A stretch of DNA of 26,063 bases from Mnemiopsis leidyi. Taxonomy: Eukaryota; Ctenophora; Tentaculata; Lobata; Bolinopsidae. A program made the translations under genes and the position numbers. Below are positions 18,301 to 25,900 of this stretch, in pieces. The notes under the pieces were generated by a model, which ran no database searches, was not told the origin of the DNA, and worked only from the letters and a program-made list of their open reading frames with translations. The first letter of the stretch is position 1; each line of letters starts with the position of its first letter. The stretch covers positions 128,728-154,790 of the forward strand of contig JH156626.1 in the NCBI GenBank assembly GCA_000226015.1, read 5' to 3'.

Positions 18301-18382
18301 CGGTAATGGTGGTATTGCCATAGCAACCAACCAGATATTAGTACTCCTCCTAGTGTATTTAATGGTGGGATTTCTCTTGTAA
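9382..18382 (+). CDS. Secreted/GPI-anchored trypsin-like serine protease with CUB and LDLa domains, four alternative last exons (whole gene)
   Basis: Joined from exons 9384-9497, 9645-10074, 11022-11189, 11503-11653, 11809-11978, 12159-12292, 13549-13661, 13970-14037 and one of four last exons. Every junction phase agrees (0,1,1,2,1,0,2,1). The product is 508 aa with the first last exon, 534 with the second, 475 with the third read to its stop, and 501 with the fourth. Order: signal peptide (1-20), S1 peptidase (24 to about 287), divergent CUB lacking the usual cysteines (about 290-413), LDLa with six Cys (424-462), stalk, hydrophobic tail. The catalytic triad is intact (His75, Asp139, Ser237), so an active extracellular endopeptidase is expected. 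CUB and LDLa probably bind partners or substrate; the tail suggests GPI anchoring. Substrate and pathway are unknown, and I recognise no named orthologue. Confidence 0.85.
9384..9497 (+). CDS. Protease exon 1: signal peptide, activation site and start of S1 domain
   Basis: Encodes 38 residues and ends at donor ATA|GTGAGC, phase 0. MSWRFSLVLAVLLICSGDGQ is a typical signal peptide: Arg4, a hydrophobic core, then small/polar residues. It is followed by KLR|IYNGERALEGEFPFI. The R23-I24 bond matches the S1 zymogen activation site (family form R/K-I-V-x-G, here IYNG), with G-E-F-P as in trypsins. The propeptide would be only about three residues, shorter than in many family members and with no Cys to tether it. 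Confidence 0.85.
9645..10074 (+). CDS. Protease exon 2: S1 domain with catalytic His and Asp
   Basis: The acceptor CATTCTCAG ends at 9644 and the donor ATCG|GTAAGG leaves phase 1. The exon encodes residues 39-181. CGGSILSDRIILTAAHC contains the catalytic His75 and the Cys42-Cys58 pair (chymotrypsin numbering). AND-IAMI contains the catalytic Asp139 (family NDIALL). A Ser/Gly-rich loop (SSSFSSDGSGATG) lies before CGG. Base composition is clearly higher in G+C than the flanking introns. The frame runs into an in-frame stop just after the donor, which supports splicing here. Confidence 0.95.
10087..10131. repeat. Near-perfect hairpin just inside intron 2
   Basis: The 22-nt arms (AATTGTCCGATCTAACACCAAA and its inverse) differ at one position and are separated by a single base. 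The hairpin starts 13 nt after exon 2 ends. In RNA it would form a long stem next to the 5' splice site. It may be a remnant of a foldback element. Confidence 0.9.
10132..11021. other. Rest of intron 2, possible decayed mobile sequence
   Basis: A 13-bp inverted pair ACAACTCGCTCAA (10193-10205) / TTGAGCGAGTTGT (about 10798-10810) brackets the middle of the intron, with a third GCGAGTTGTCC at about 10704. On the - strand, 10686-10459 has a protein-like frame containing DISAFELMFAVACESLRLHN and VTSQRGEQILVDTDLYLTPR, with no family I recognise. A small transposon remnant is plausible but unproven. Confidence 0.25.
11022..11189 (+). CDS. Protease exon 3: S1 domain up to the catalytic Ser
   Basis: The acceptor TCTCCTGCTAG ends at 11021 and the donor TCTG|GTTAGA leaves phase 1. 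The exon encodes the end of Gly182 to Ser237 and the first base of Gly238. GWG (the trypsin GWG strand) opens it. The Cys pair in SCKEHYGESILDGMMCTG corresponds to Cys168-Cys182. It closes with NRADTGDSG, where D236-S237 are Asp194-Ser195. Counting back six from the catalytic Ser puts Arg231 at position 189, the base of the S1 pocket, and Asp233 at position 191 where most family members have Cys. Trypsins have Asp at 189, so cleavage preference should differ. Confidence 0.93.
11503..11653 (+). CDS. Protease exon 4: end of S1 domain
   Basis: The acceptor TGATCTTAACAG ends at 11502 and the donor GATAG|GTTAGA leaves phase 2. It completes GDS|GGPLF, then LVSWG (residues 254-258, the substrate-binding SWG strand) and YDVNADVLYYKDWI (the family's C-terminal helix, usually PGVYTRVxxYxxWI). 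SWGPTA lacks the Cys at position 220, matching the loss of Cys191 in the previous exon, so the pair was lost together. The frame continues openly past the donor into the intron, but the chosen donor gives the phase needed by the CUB exons. Confidence 0.92.
11809..11978 (+). CDS. Protease exon 5: first half of divergent CUB domain
   Basis: The acceptor TTTATACAG ends at 11808 and the donor ATAA|GTAAGC leaves phase 1. It encodes residues 289-344, including FENFSAFTDYVTTLSATSST and TIKITPATAGKYTKI. By itself it is unremarkable, but it leads in phase into the strong CUB signature of the next exon. The Cys expected near the start of a CUB is absent. Confidence 0.78.
12159..12292 (+). CDS. Protease exon 6: CUB core
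   Basis: The acceptor CCTCTGTCAG ends at 12158 and the donor ACCAAG|GTACTT leaves phase 0. It encodes residues 345-389: SGTMKPYDYLMIYNGDNPLT, then a stretch ending EEQSYTSTTTK. P-Y-D-Y-L-x-I-Y-N/D-G is the hallmark CUB strand. The YTSTTTK + GLTLAIMTG join with exon 7 matches the CUB S-T-S-N-x-L-x-L-x-F segment, which argues that AAG|GTACTT is the donor in use although the frame stays open far into the repeat beyond it. The last 14-16 bases of this exon are the seed of the minisatellite in intron 6. Confidence 0.85.
12277..13450. repeat. 29-bp minisatellite spanning the exon 6/intron 6 boundary, containing an 813-bp assembly gap
   Basis: The unit is GTACTTGTCACACTT followed by CCACCACCACCAAG, 29 bp. 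The first copies start at the exon 6 donor (12293) and decay towards the gap; eight more follow the gap to about 13450. Each unit re-creates ACCAAG|GTACTT, a copy of the 5' splice site. Positions 12402-13214 are N, so the true number of copies is unknown. The array happens to be open in several frames (His/Thr/Pro-rich), which should not be taken as a gene. Confidence 0.95.
12402..13214. other. Assembly gap (813 N)
   Basis: Unresolved bases inside the 29-bp minisatellite. Nothing can be said of the content beyond the likelihood that it is more of the same repeat. Confidence 0.99.
13549..13661 (+). CDS. Protease exon 7: end of CUB, first LDLa cysteine
   Basis: The acceptor CTGAACAG ends at 13548, preceded by TTACTAATCC, a near-ideal branch point. 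The donor CCGG|GTTAGA leaves phase 2. It encodes residues 390-426: GLTLAIMTGKEGKSDGFTFE then YSEVSE, the closing strands of a CUB (family L-x-I-x-F-x-S-D...GF-x-x-x-Y). The last residues TDLTCTS provide Cys424, the first of the LDLa module. Confidence 0.88.
13970..14037 (+). CDS. Protease exon 8: N-terminal part of LDLa module, common to all isoforms
   Basis: The acceptor CTCTCTGACAG ends at 13969 and the donor CAAT|GTGAGT leaves phase 1, splitting a Cys codon. It encodes residues 428-449, YTACKDNFYCLNNQLFCEGE then GQ, giving Cys431, 437 and 444 with LDLa spacing (F-x-C, x6, C, x5, C). The exon stops before the calcium-binding D-G-S-D-E half of the module, which must come from one of the four downstream exons. 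Confidence 0.9.
14834..15012 (+). CDS. Alternative last exon 9a: LDLa end, short hydrophobic tail
   Basis: The acceptor TCCCTCCAG ends at 14833. The first two bases complete Cys450, then IDGSDEREELEC gives the LDLa calcium-binding acidic motif and the sixth Cys (462). A Ser/Thr/Lys-containing linker (ISSSTISHNPTEKAKDGKNT) and the tail DMITVFGLLALLK end at TAG 15010-15012. The tail is the shortest and weakest of the set and ends in Lys. The resulting protein is 508 aa. Candidate poly(A) signals follow (ATTAAA at 15136, AATAAA at 15359). Confidence 0.82.
15359..15364 (+). terminator. Candidate poly(A) signal AATAAA for exon 9a isoform
   Basis: AATAAA about 350 nt after the exon 9a stop. A second AATAAA lies at 15432-15437. 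Placement before exon 9b fits use of 9a as a terminal exon. Confidence 0.4.
15693..15949 (+). CDS. Alternative last exon 9b: LDLa end, long Asn/Thr/Asp stalk, GPI-type tail
   Basis: The acceptor TATCATCCTTAG ends at 15692. Two bases complete Cys450, then LDGSDEVKANC repeats the LDLa ending. A stalk of about 50 residues built on N-N-T-D / N-N-N-T units follows, with about seven N-x-S/T glycosylation sequons, then a Gly-rich SSGGDGKGDGSGN and VRLYQSLVLCLAPFLIALFV before TAG. A small-residue stretch followed by a hydrophobic end with no cytoplasmic residues is the pattern of a GPI-attachment signal. The protein would be 534 aa. The NNT units are coded by repeated AAC/AAT-ACT-GAC triplets. Confidence 0.85.
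15997..16002 (+). terminator. Candidate poly(A) signal AATAAA for exon 9b isoform
   Basis: AATAAA 48 nt after the exon 9b stop. Another AATAAA lies at 16120-16125. Both precede exon 9c. Confidence 0.5.
16188..16312. mobile_element. 125-bp MITE, short copy of the CCATTGGCG family
   Basis: Perfect 20-bp terminal inverted repeats AAAGGGTCATATAGTTTGGT at 16188-16207 and inverted at 16293-16312. The interior matches the right part of the long copy at 6447-7206, so this looks like an internal-deletion derivative. It sits between alternative exons 9b and 9c. No clear target duplication is visible. Confidence 0.88.
16875..17180 (+). pseudogene. Alternative last exon 9c: disrupted, or soluble-isoform exon
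   Basis: The acceptor CTGTTGCCAG ends at 16874. Two bases complete Cys450, then QDGSDEKQTNC as in its siblings and a short Asn/Gly linker ending DGGSGDQQ at TAA 16952-16954. In another frame the rest of a 9b-like exon is still visible: repeated NNTD-type coding and a tail FRFYQFLAFSSAMAHILITL ending at TGA 17178-17180. This tail is clearly homologous to VRLYQSLVLCLAPFLIALFV of 9b. Compared with the regular repeat, several one-base additions in 16944-17055 shift the frame. Either it is a decaying exon (or long-read error), or it makes a 475-aa protein with no hydrophobic tail. I saw no canonical AATAAA between it and exon 9d. Confidence 0.75.
17517..17590. repeat. 36-bp direct tandem duplication with TTATTG microsatellite
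   Basis: TAGATTTTCATAAGATT plus (ATTGTT)n occurs at 17517 and again at 17553. The region from 17181 to 18224 is otherwise AT-rich intron or 3' flank with no further exon seen. Confidence 0.85.
18225..18382 (+). CDS. Alternative last exon 9d: LDLa end, short Asn/Gly stalk, strong hydrophobic tail
   Basis: The acceptor GTTACTTCAG ends at 18224. GC completes Cys450, then IDGSDEVKANC (VKANC identical to 9b). A short NNTDGNNGGDGNGG stalk with one sequon is followed by QILVLLLVYLMVGFLL and TAA 18380-18382. This is the strongest GPI-type (or tail-anchor-like) hydrophobic end of the four. The protein would be 501 aa. Confidence 0.85.
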
Positions 18383-19081
18383 ATATTGAAAGTTTAGCTC
18401 CAACTTGTGTGATAAGTATGTCGAATCATGGCAAACAACTGCACATTGTAGCCGTATCTTTGCTGAGGTTGTATCAAAATTCAGATCTGTAAATATATGA
18501 TATTCGTTTCGGTTTAGGTTTTGTTTTGTGCTTGTTTTGATTTGATAAGTACATTTTTGCCCGTGTTAATGTGTTCATATTATATTGCATAAATGACAGA
18601 TTTGCTATGTAAATGTAATATATGAAGTATAAATTTTATATTAGACAGTTTTCTACTATTTTAATTGATATGAACTTTAAGTTATAGTTGTACTTGTAAT
18701 GTTAAATTGTATTTATTAGGTTAAAGTTTTTATCTACACCCACAGTGACGAATGAGTTTCCATTGTTTCTGAATAATTTCTAGGTTCTAGTCCAAAAGAA
18801 TTAATCAAGTAGGTCAACTTAAGAATATAAATTCACCACATGTAGTTCTTAAGTGTTAAGTGGCACAATAGCTCGTTAAATTTGAGCCTCCGCAATGCAC
18901 ACCAACTATGTTGAGTCATTTATGTGACACCGCGATACTGTTTTTCATTCATTTTGGACCGCGGAGAGAAGGGACTAGGGAAAGTGAGACGCAGGAATTA
19001 ATGAAGCTAATTGTTCGTGATATAATACAGCCAGATATTTAAGAGATATACACAACCAATCACTCATCCAATAAATGAGCT
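18383..19081. other. 3' flank of the protease gene; no gene seen
   Basis: AT-rich with no coding signal. TATAAA variants occur at about 18629 and 18827, and a canonical AATAAA at 19070-19075 could end the 9d transcript if its 3'UTR is long (about 690 nt). Confidence 0.4.
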
Positions 19082-19290
19082 TTAAATTAAGCAACTGTAG
19101 TTGATCAACAGATAGTGATTGCAAGAAGAATGTAAAATTCCCACAACTTTTTTTAAAACTGGGAGACTCATATCATAAGCGTTTTCAGGAATTGGAAATT
19201 GTCTATTTATGGGTACATTTTCAAAACAGCTGGGCAGTAAGCAGGATAAAATCTGCGCTAAAACAGCGATCATAAGATCAAACAACGGCG
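19082..19290 (-). CDS. Candidate exon on the - strand, unknown
   Basis: Reading the - strand, an acceptor-like TCTTTGGTTTGCAG precedes 19290, followed by an open frame APLFDLMIAVLAQILSCLLP, then SCFENVPINRQFPIPENAYD and MSLPVLKKVVGILHSSC, stopping at 19084-19082. The composition is protein-like (balanced hydrophobic and polar blocks, Pro/Asn turns) and unlike the neighbouring frames. I recognise no family. It might be a terminal exon of an unseen - strand gene or part of a mobile element. Confidence 0.3.
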
Positions 19291-19785
19291 CCTGCAAACC
19301 AAAGATAAGGTTTGTTTACATTTGCACTTGAATCATAACTGCTTTATCGTAAAAATATAGCTAGAAATCTAACAAATATAAAGGTAACAGGCAATCCCAA
19401 ACCGTCCACAAATACTATTTACATTGCACTTGCTGGTTATCACACGCATATGCTAACTCTCTCTTCTTCCTCTTTTCAAATATTAAATTATACAACGTTT
19501 TCTTGGATGCGAAATCAATTGATCAAAATGTTTACACAAATTAGCAAGTCAACAAATAGTGTTAAGATTTGACCAGGGGGCGATTTCTCTGCTTCTCTGA
19601 TCAGAAATTTTAAATTGACAAAGACGGTTCCAAGAATTTATGTATACCTAGGTGTGCCAGTTCGAACACTTCAACGGCAGAGCCGGATGATCACGCATCG
19701 TCACGACACCATTTTGGGATAAATAATTTTCAAATAACAACTTAAATAATTCGAAATAGCTCAAATAAATACCTATCTTTGACAG

Positions 19786-20080
19786 TACATCTAACGCACT
19801 GAAATTGGTGAGTTTTGCAAGAAGAAAAAGCTCGCCAATATTGGAATTGGCAAAGGGCAATTCAACATCACCAGTAGCAAGCGAAAAACTGTCCGATAAA
19901 GAGTCAGTAACCAAATTAATGAAACACAGCTATAGAAGTTCCAGCAGTGATACGGGGAGAAATAGTAAGTTTTAATCCTAGTGAGAGAGCACGGCGTCAG
20001 GGCCGTGGCTGGAAATGGGAGGCGTCCTCGTTTTCTAATGGTAGAAACTATCAACCTCTGATCCCTGAAAGAAGGTTTTT
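19786..20080 (+). CDS. Candidate exon of an unidentified + strand gene, with a one-base frameshift
   Basis: The acceptor ACCTATCTTTGACAG ends at 19785. The frame reads TSNALKLVSFARRKSSPILE, LAKGNSTSPVASEKLSDKES, VTKLMKHSYRSSSSDTGRNS and KF, then meets TAA at 19973. One base out of frame, coding quality continues as NPSERARRQGRGWKWEASSF and SNGRNYQPLIPERRF to a donor TTTTT|GTAAGC at 20081. One extra T in the TTTT run at 19970-19973 would explain the break. Alternatively the exon ends at A|GTAAGT (19965) and the second part is separate. It looks like a basic, Ser-rich disordered region with possible R-x-x-S phosphosites. The open frames on the - strand across this stretch look like its shadow. 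Confidence 0.4.
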
Positions 20081-21381
20081 GTAAGCTCATTGTGTGTTGC
20101 TGTCAGGTTTGTGAGTATTCTGGAAGTTTTCAATAGATTTATTCGGTAGGTTTGTACGATATTTCTAGGCACGCGGTCATCTGTCAACAAACACGACAAC
20201 ATAGGTATGATAATTTTAAATGATCGGTTAGATTCGATGCCTTGCGCGTAACGTACGCGTGCAGAAAATTGACTAGCAACGTCCGAAAAAGATTATCGCG
20301 CGTCACTACAAGTCACATTGTAAATTCCAATTCGGCGCGGTGATCAGATGCAGATAGGCTGATAGCTATAACATCCTGGAATCTAGATAAATTTTCGTGG
20401 ATAAACGGTTAGGTCGCTAGAGTTAAGTTTAAGCGTCATTTTGTATGTCTATAAACAGTATGAGCAAATCCACTAATACCACAGTCTGAATCAGGATCAC
20501 TAATACTTCCAAAGAAGGTAGTATAGGAAATAAGAAATATTTCTGATGGAAAAGAGACTGTATGAGAGCCTGGCGATTCACCATACACGACCATACACAT
20601 TATTTCCATTTTACAAACTGGGTAGATAAGGATTTACGTTAATAACGCTCCCATAAAAGTATAGTAGTCCAGGTCTGATGTCATGGATATTATGTATGAG
20701 CTCATTTTGCAGGAAGTAAACAGTAATCGACCAATCGGGTACCGCCTAAAAACCGCTAATATGGACATAGCGCAGTTTCAATTTGTTTCACTGTTTACCA
20801 GACATTCCTAACCCGAACCGTTTAATTTCAGGATTTAGCGAGTTGACATTTTGACGTTCAACTGGAACTCATAGATAGTTTGGCCGGTGTTACAATTAAT
20901 TTGTTCGTTCTTTAGAACTACACATTACTTCAATAACTACCCTGCCCCGAGAGCTGCGACCTAGATAACTACTCATTTCCAACATCTTCTACAGGAAGTG
21001 TGCTAAAGTGAAGTGAGAGTTGATTTTTGAAGGAAGTGTCTCGTGAATGTGCGAGTTTGAGAGTGTAATTCTCAGTGTAGGTTTCCTTTTAAAGCTTTCA
21101 GACAGGGACTACAATTATGGAGGCTAGAACAAAAATCAAAGCTCCAAAGATCAAAAAGGGTGATTTACCCTTTTTATAAACGGTCTGGAACGATGGAATT
21201 AGTTTAATTTTAGAATAAAATTTATATGATCATATCTAATGGATGAAATTTATGTACAGTTCAAATTAATCTGATTTTGTAGTAGAATTTTCTTGCTCTA
21301 AATTAAAGCCATGAAAGTCGAAACACAAGACTTATCAATATCCTATAATTCAATAAAGCAGAACTTAAGACCTAGTAATAC

Positions 21382-21668
21382 ACTAGCCACACCGTACATA
21401 TTTAGCTACAGCGTACATAACTAGCCACACCGTACATAACTAGCCACACCGTACATAACTAGCCACACCGTACATAACTAGCCACACCGTACATAACTAG
21501 CTACACCGTACATAACTTGCAACACCGTACATAACTAGCCACACCGTACATAACTAGCAACACCGTACGTAACTAGCAACACCGTACGTAACTAGCCACA
21601 CCGTACATAACTAGCCACACCGTACATAACTAGCACACCGTACATAACTACACCGTACATAACTAGCT
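21382..21668. repeat. 19-bp tandem array, about 15 copies
   Basis: The unit is ACTAGCCACACCGTACATA, with variants (CTACACC, AGCAACACC, CGTACGT) and shortened units at the 3' end. It is non-coding. Flanking DNA at 20081-21381 and 21669-22463 shows no gene I can support; a CT-rich run lies at about 21862-21882. Confidence 0.97.
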
Positions 21669-22463
21669 ATGCCGACAAGACATAATAGTGACGCAAAGAG
21701 GAACATGATAGCCATTACCAGACTATAGGGAGCTCTGTATACTGTAAAGATAGTTGCTCGCTTCGTGTGGGCATGTCACTTGTTGTCATGGATACCGGTA
21801 CCTCTCAAATATTTAACATCTGGTGCTCATAAGACATGTTAGGAGCACTGATCATAAGCAGCTTCTCTCTCTCTGTCTCTCACAAGTTTTACTGCAGTAA
21901 GTTACTGCATCTAATCGTTCCAACTCGTGAAAGCTTTCAATTTAAAATTTCAGGAAATATTTTCAATTAGCCAAAGATGAAGGATTTAATTAAACGGAGT
22001 GAAATTTCCCCACTAACCGAGAATTATCACTCCAGCTACAGACAGTAGTGATATTAGGAGATGAGTTATCACACCCCAATTGTCACCATGTCGAGCTAAC
22101 TAAGTAAGTCACACAGTCACGACACAGAACTCCATGAGGCTTCAGTGAAAGGGTCTAGTTTACCGTCCAGTATATCATGTGTTGTTGTCTACTCTTCGTA
22201 GACATTGCGGTCGGAAAGTTACAGAAATTCTTAAAATCGTGTTTAAATTTTGTTTCTTTGGCCGAAGTTTCCCTAAATTGAAAACATGTAAGAAAGTTTA
22301 AAGTTGTCACCGAATTGACACTAAAGTCAGTAAGAATGAACGGCTTCAACCTTTACATTAGAAACATCGGTAAGGCTTCCACTTCACTACATATTTGCTG
22401 CTTGCTCACCAAATTGTTACCACCAGCTGCTTGGCCTATTACATATCTTCTGTGTACCTTCAG

Positions 22464-22543
22464 CAAGCAACGCGGTGAAATTCCTGCTGCAAGTGCTAAT
22501 GGTAGTTTCCGTGGTTTTCGTACCAATAATCGCAGAATCGTGT
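22464..22543 (+). CDS. Candidate small exon of the same unidentified + strand gene
   Basis: The acceptor CTTCTGTGTACCTTCAG ends at 22463 and the donor GTGT|GTAAGG follows 22543. It encodes KQRGEIPAASANGSFRGFRT then NNRRIV. The entry phase needs two bases from the previous exon, which is exactly what the donor at 20081 leaves (TT + C = Phe), so 19786-20080 and this exon can be joined. It is a basic, low-complexity segment with no domain. An 80-bp match can be chance; the splice sites are the main support. Confidence 0.35.
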
Positions 22544-24451
22544 GTAAGGAACGTACAAGAAGTTAAATATAGCACATATACACAAGTTTACAGTTACACC
22601 CATTGCGAAGGAGAAATTAGGACACTAAGAAATTACCACGAGAAATAACTGCACACTTGCATTTACTGACTTAACAAATAACAATAAGTAGTTATGACTT
22701 CAATAATATTTCAAAGTCTTAGATTCAGATGCAAGAACATGATTTGAAGTCCTGGGTTGGAACTTATTCAACCTCACCCTTACCTCCACACTCAGCCTGC
22801 TGTAATTACGTTTAGCTACCTTACACTCAGCCAGCATGCACACAATACACTCACATGATTATCTCCAGCAATTACACACACTTGCACTTGGTCATTATGG
22901 TTGGTTCAGAACCACGAACTCCATAGCTTCTAGTGGGTAACCGCTATAATGTACTAATGCTTCCCTCTTTAAGGTGGACACATTTATTTGAAACAGGGCG
23001 GTCTCCAAGAAACGTGACATGTCTGCGTAGATGTCAGACAGTTCAGTGAAGAAAAGAGCATTTTATTGATGGCATCACAAAGACAGGTGTCTTAAAAATG
23101 GTTCCCACCAGTTACTGCTTGGCACTACAAGATCTTACTCAACAGTTACTGATTGGTACTAAAAAGATCTTATAAAAACCTCTATTATCCGCCCACTTTG
23201 GTTGTACAAATTAGTATCTGCTATAGCTTTCAGCTATACAACATATAGCAAATATTAGCTTATTAGATATCCTCAACTGTGCCTTGAGTAACATTGGATA
23301 AAATTTACAATAGTCTAGCAAATCATGTACTTCGCAGTATTTTTTGAGACATACAATACATAGTAAACAATCCATTATAATTACTGTAGAACGCAATCAA
23401 ATATTTTCTGCTTCATTATTATACGATGTCCTACAAACAGTCAGTCTTAAAAATGAAATTCTGGTCAAGTAACATTTTCAGTCCGTCTATAGCAAGCACG
23501 ATACCAACCATACTTTTTTCATGATTAAGACCGATTATACTCGAGAACAATAACTGTATAGGATTGCCGGGCACTTCAAGACATGATCTAAAAGTGACCA
23601 ACTGATGGAGTTTTTAGCGCCTAAAACATTGGGGTCTACCACTCCGTAACTATTCCATAGTCTACTCTTAATAATAATTATCTACTCTTAAACAGTCTTG
23701 TGTATTGTGTAACAGTCAAGTCGCAGTAACAATAGTAACACGTGAGAAAATAACAAAGTTCCCAGCTCTGAATGTTAAGAATGTAAACGCCGCGTTTACG
23801 TTTGCTCGACATCGTGTACGTATACCGTGCTTATCTACCAATACATTGACCGACTATTCTCTACACAAATATCTCCAGGAGCTACTTGATAACTTCCTCA
23901 TTTCCAGGGCTTCCTCCCAGGGAAACACTAAATCACGTGGCCGCAATAATGCGAAATGATTGGCTGGTTAACAGAGCGGAGTACGGGGATTGGTCAGTTG
24001 GCGTCATTGTATGTGGGGAAGGTGCTGATTAGAGAGACTGATAACGCTATGTAAGAGGAAAGTGACATTACACTATAGTTTAGACTTATAACAGTACACT
24101 GTTCTTCAATTATAGTCCCCATATCGACATTGGCAAGGGGACAGTAATAAGCTAGACATGGTTTGGGCAGATCTAATTATAGACACTTTCACTTTCACTC
24201 TCAGTACTGAAATATCATCTATAGAGATATCCCATAAGTAGATATCTCATTAAACAGCATCCAATTCTTAGGAAAATGAAGCAACACAATTTCTTAATCA
24301 ACTTTTTGGACTTTCTGGCTTGGTCAAGACTTTATGAACTTTTGAAAAACAAGGAGATACTTGTCTTGACTCAAATACTGAGGCTTTTTTCATTTCTCAA
24401 TAAATTGGTATGATCAGGGATCATTAATATAATAAGTTCTAGTAATTGTTG
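22544..24451. other. No gene identified
   Basis: AT-rich with short chance frames only. Small repeated words are present: CAGTTACTG...AAGATCTTA twice at about 23109-23172, and TCTACTCTTAA twice at about 23659-23692. Nothing here has splice-flanked coding character I would defend. Confidence 0.5.
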
Positions 24452-24763
24452 AGTGATACTTGATACTTGATACATAAATTCTGTTATCTACAATGCCGTA
24501 CCAAACTGCTGTGATATTAAGTTTACGGAAACCTCCAGGCACGGTACTCGAGCCATCATTCCCTCCCTTTCCCGATCTAGTTCATCGAGCAAGCAGTCAC
24601 TGTGTGAAAGCTCATTTGCAGTAAGAGGACCAAGACTTTTGAACATACTTCCTAAAACTGTGAAAGATGCCGATTCGTTCGACTCTTTTAGAGCAGTCTG
24701 TCCGTTTTTCTTGCCTTGATACCGGTCGAACCCCCAATGCTGGCTACGGAAGCAGCTGGTCAA
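24452..24763 (-). mobile_element. 3' end of a non-LTR retrotransposon (LINE), degenerate
   Basis: The - strand frame 24763-24488 reads RYQGKKNGQTALKESNESAS, then FTVLGSMFKSLGPLTANELS, and after a gap LLDELDREREGMMARVP. This follows the usual C-terminal pattern of many LINE reverse-transcriptase ORFs (T-L-K-E-x-SF-x-V-x-G-x-x-LFxSLP...D-x-F-K-x-x-LD...VPD-x-P), with substitutions and local frame slips. Within about 30 nt of the stop comes a short tandem run ATCAAGT x3 (24454-24474), like the microsatellite ends of several LINE clades. The reverse-transcriptase core is not present, so this is a 5'-truncated copy. Confidence 0.5.
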
Positions 24764-25582
24764 ATTCCTTGGTAGACTACTCGCCTTCCAGGATAAACTC
24801 TACCTAAGTAACCTAAGTAAGTAAGAAGAAATAATTTGAAGAACTGATATGGCTCAGAATGGCGTTAAGAAGTTCATGCACTTTAGGAGCTATCAGTGAC
24901 AAAAATTGACGTGTACAGAAGTTACATTAATGTCAGAAAGCCAATACATACATGCATTGGTCAAGAGGAATCTGGCAAAGAATGCCGCCCATCGCGTACA
25001 AAGGACATGTTAAATTTACAAAGGGGTAATTGAACTTTTCTAGTTTCGACTCGTTCAGAACCGACCAGTTATTGGCATTCCATGTTTGATTCTGCAACAG
25101 GTCGGGAGAAATCTGAAGAAATAGCAGGGGGATTGGGAGCCGAGACGCACGTTTTATTTTACACGTTTATGCATACATCTGAGTGTGAAACTGATTAGCC
25201 GATACCCGGTTGGAACTGGTTTTGGAGTTTTAGTGAACTACAGATCACAATAGTTTGAAAATCTGATTAAGCGATAATAAAACATAAATCCAAAAATTGA
25301 GTGTAAAAATAAGGTATTACTGGTACTGGGGACAACTCAAGATCGTTTTCGGGCGAAATCTATCATTCCGGGCTAAACATAACAATATAATTCTTAGACG
25401 AGCCTAGGTTTAATAATCATTTTTGCAATGTACAATGTACATGACCTCAAAATCAGACTATCAGATATCAATCGCTTATTGGTAGAAAAACATTTTCACT
25501 CGCTTCAACAACTTGGACGGCTTTAGATTCTCATACTTTTGAATCCACTAACAGTTTCTTGTTGTTTTCCATAAGCCGACAG

Positions 25583-25709
25583 TCTGAATTCAACCCCGAA
25601 AATTCAGGTGAAGGAAACTCTCGGCAGATTCTTTTCGACAGTTTTCGCTTAGATCATCCTTTCATTGAGACAGGATTGTTGAAGAAATTACCGACTGGAC
25701 TGATACGAA
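25583..25709 (+). CDS. Candidate exon, unidentified + strand gene
   Basis: A pyrimidine-rich acceptor region (TTTCTTGTTGTTTTCC...CGACAG, ending 25582) is followed by SEFNPENSGEGNSRQILFDS, FRLDHPFIETGLLKKLPTGL and IR, then the donor GAA|GTATGT. Composition and both splice sites look real. It may belong to the same gene as 19786-20080 and 22464-22543, but its entry phase (0, or 2 with an alternative acceptor) does not follow directly from the phase 1 exit at 22543, so an exon would be missing between them. I recognise no family. Confidence 0.4.
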
Positions 25710-25900
25710 GTATGTGCTATTTTATGTTTATATTAAATGTTTTGTTACCTAACATACCTTATCTATACCTTATATTTATATATTTAATTAGTACCACACT
25801 CGTTCGTTAGTCGTCAAGTTTTGGATAAATTTAAGTAATCTGTTTCATTCACAAAATACGGATAAGTTATCATAAGCAATTATACCATAATTAACAAGTT

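Noticed and set aside
19648..20090. Two - strand frames of 88 and 99 codons
   Set aside because: They overlap each other and look like the antisense of the + strand candidate exon, whose composition and splice sites are more convincing.
22155..22349. - strand frame of 64 codons with an acceptor-like TTTTCAATTTAG
   Set aside because: Composition is only moderately protein-like, the donor is weak, and nothing links it to other exons.
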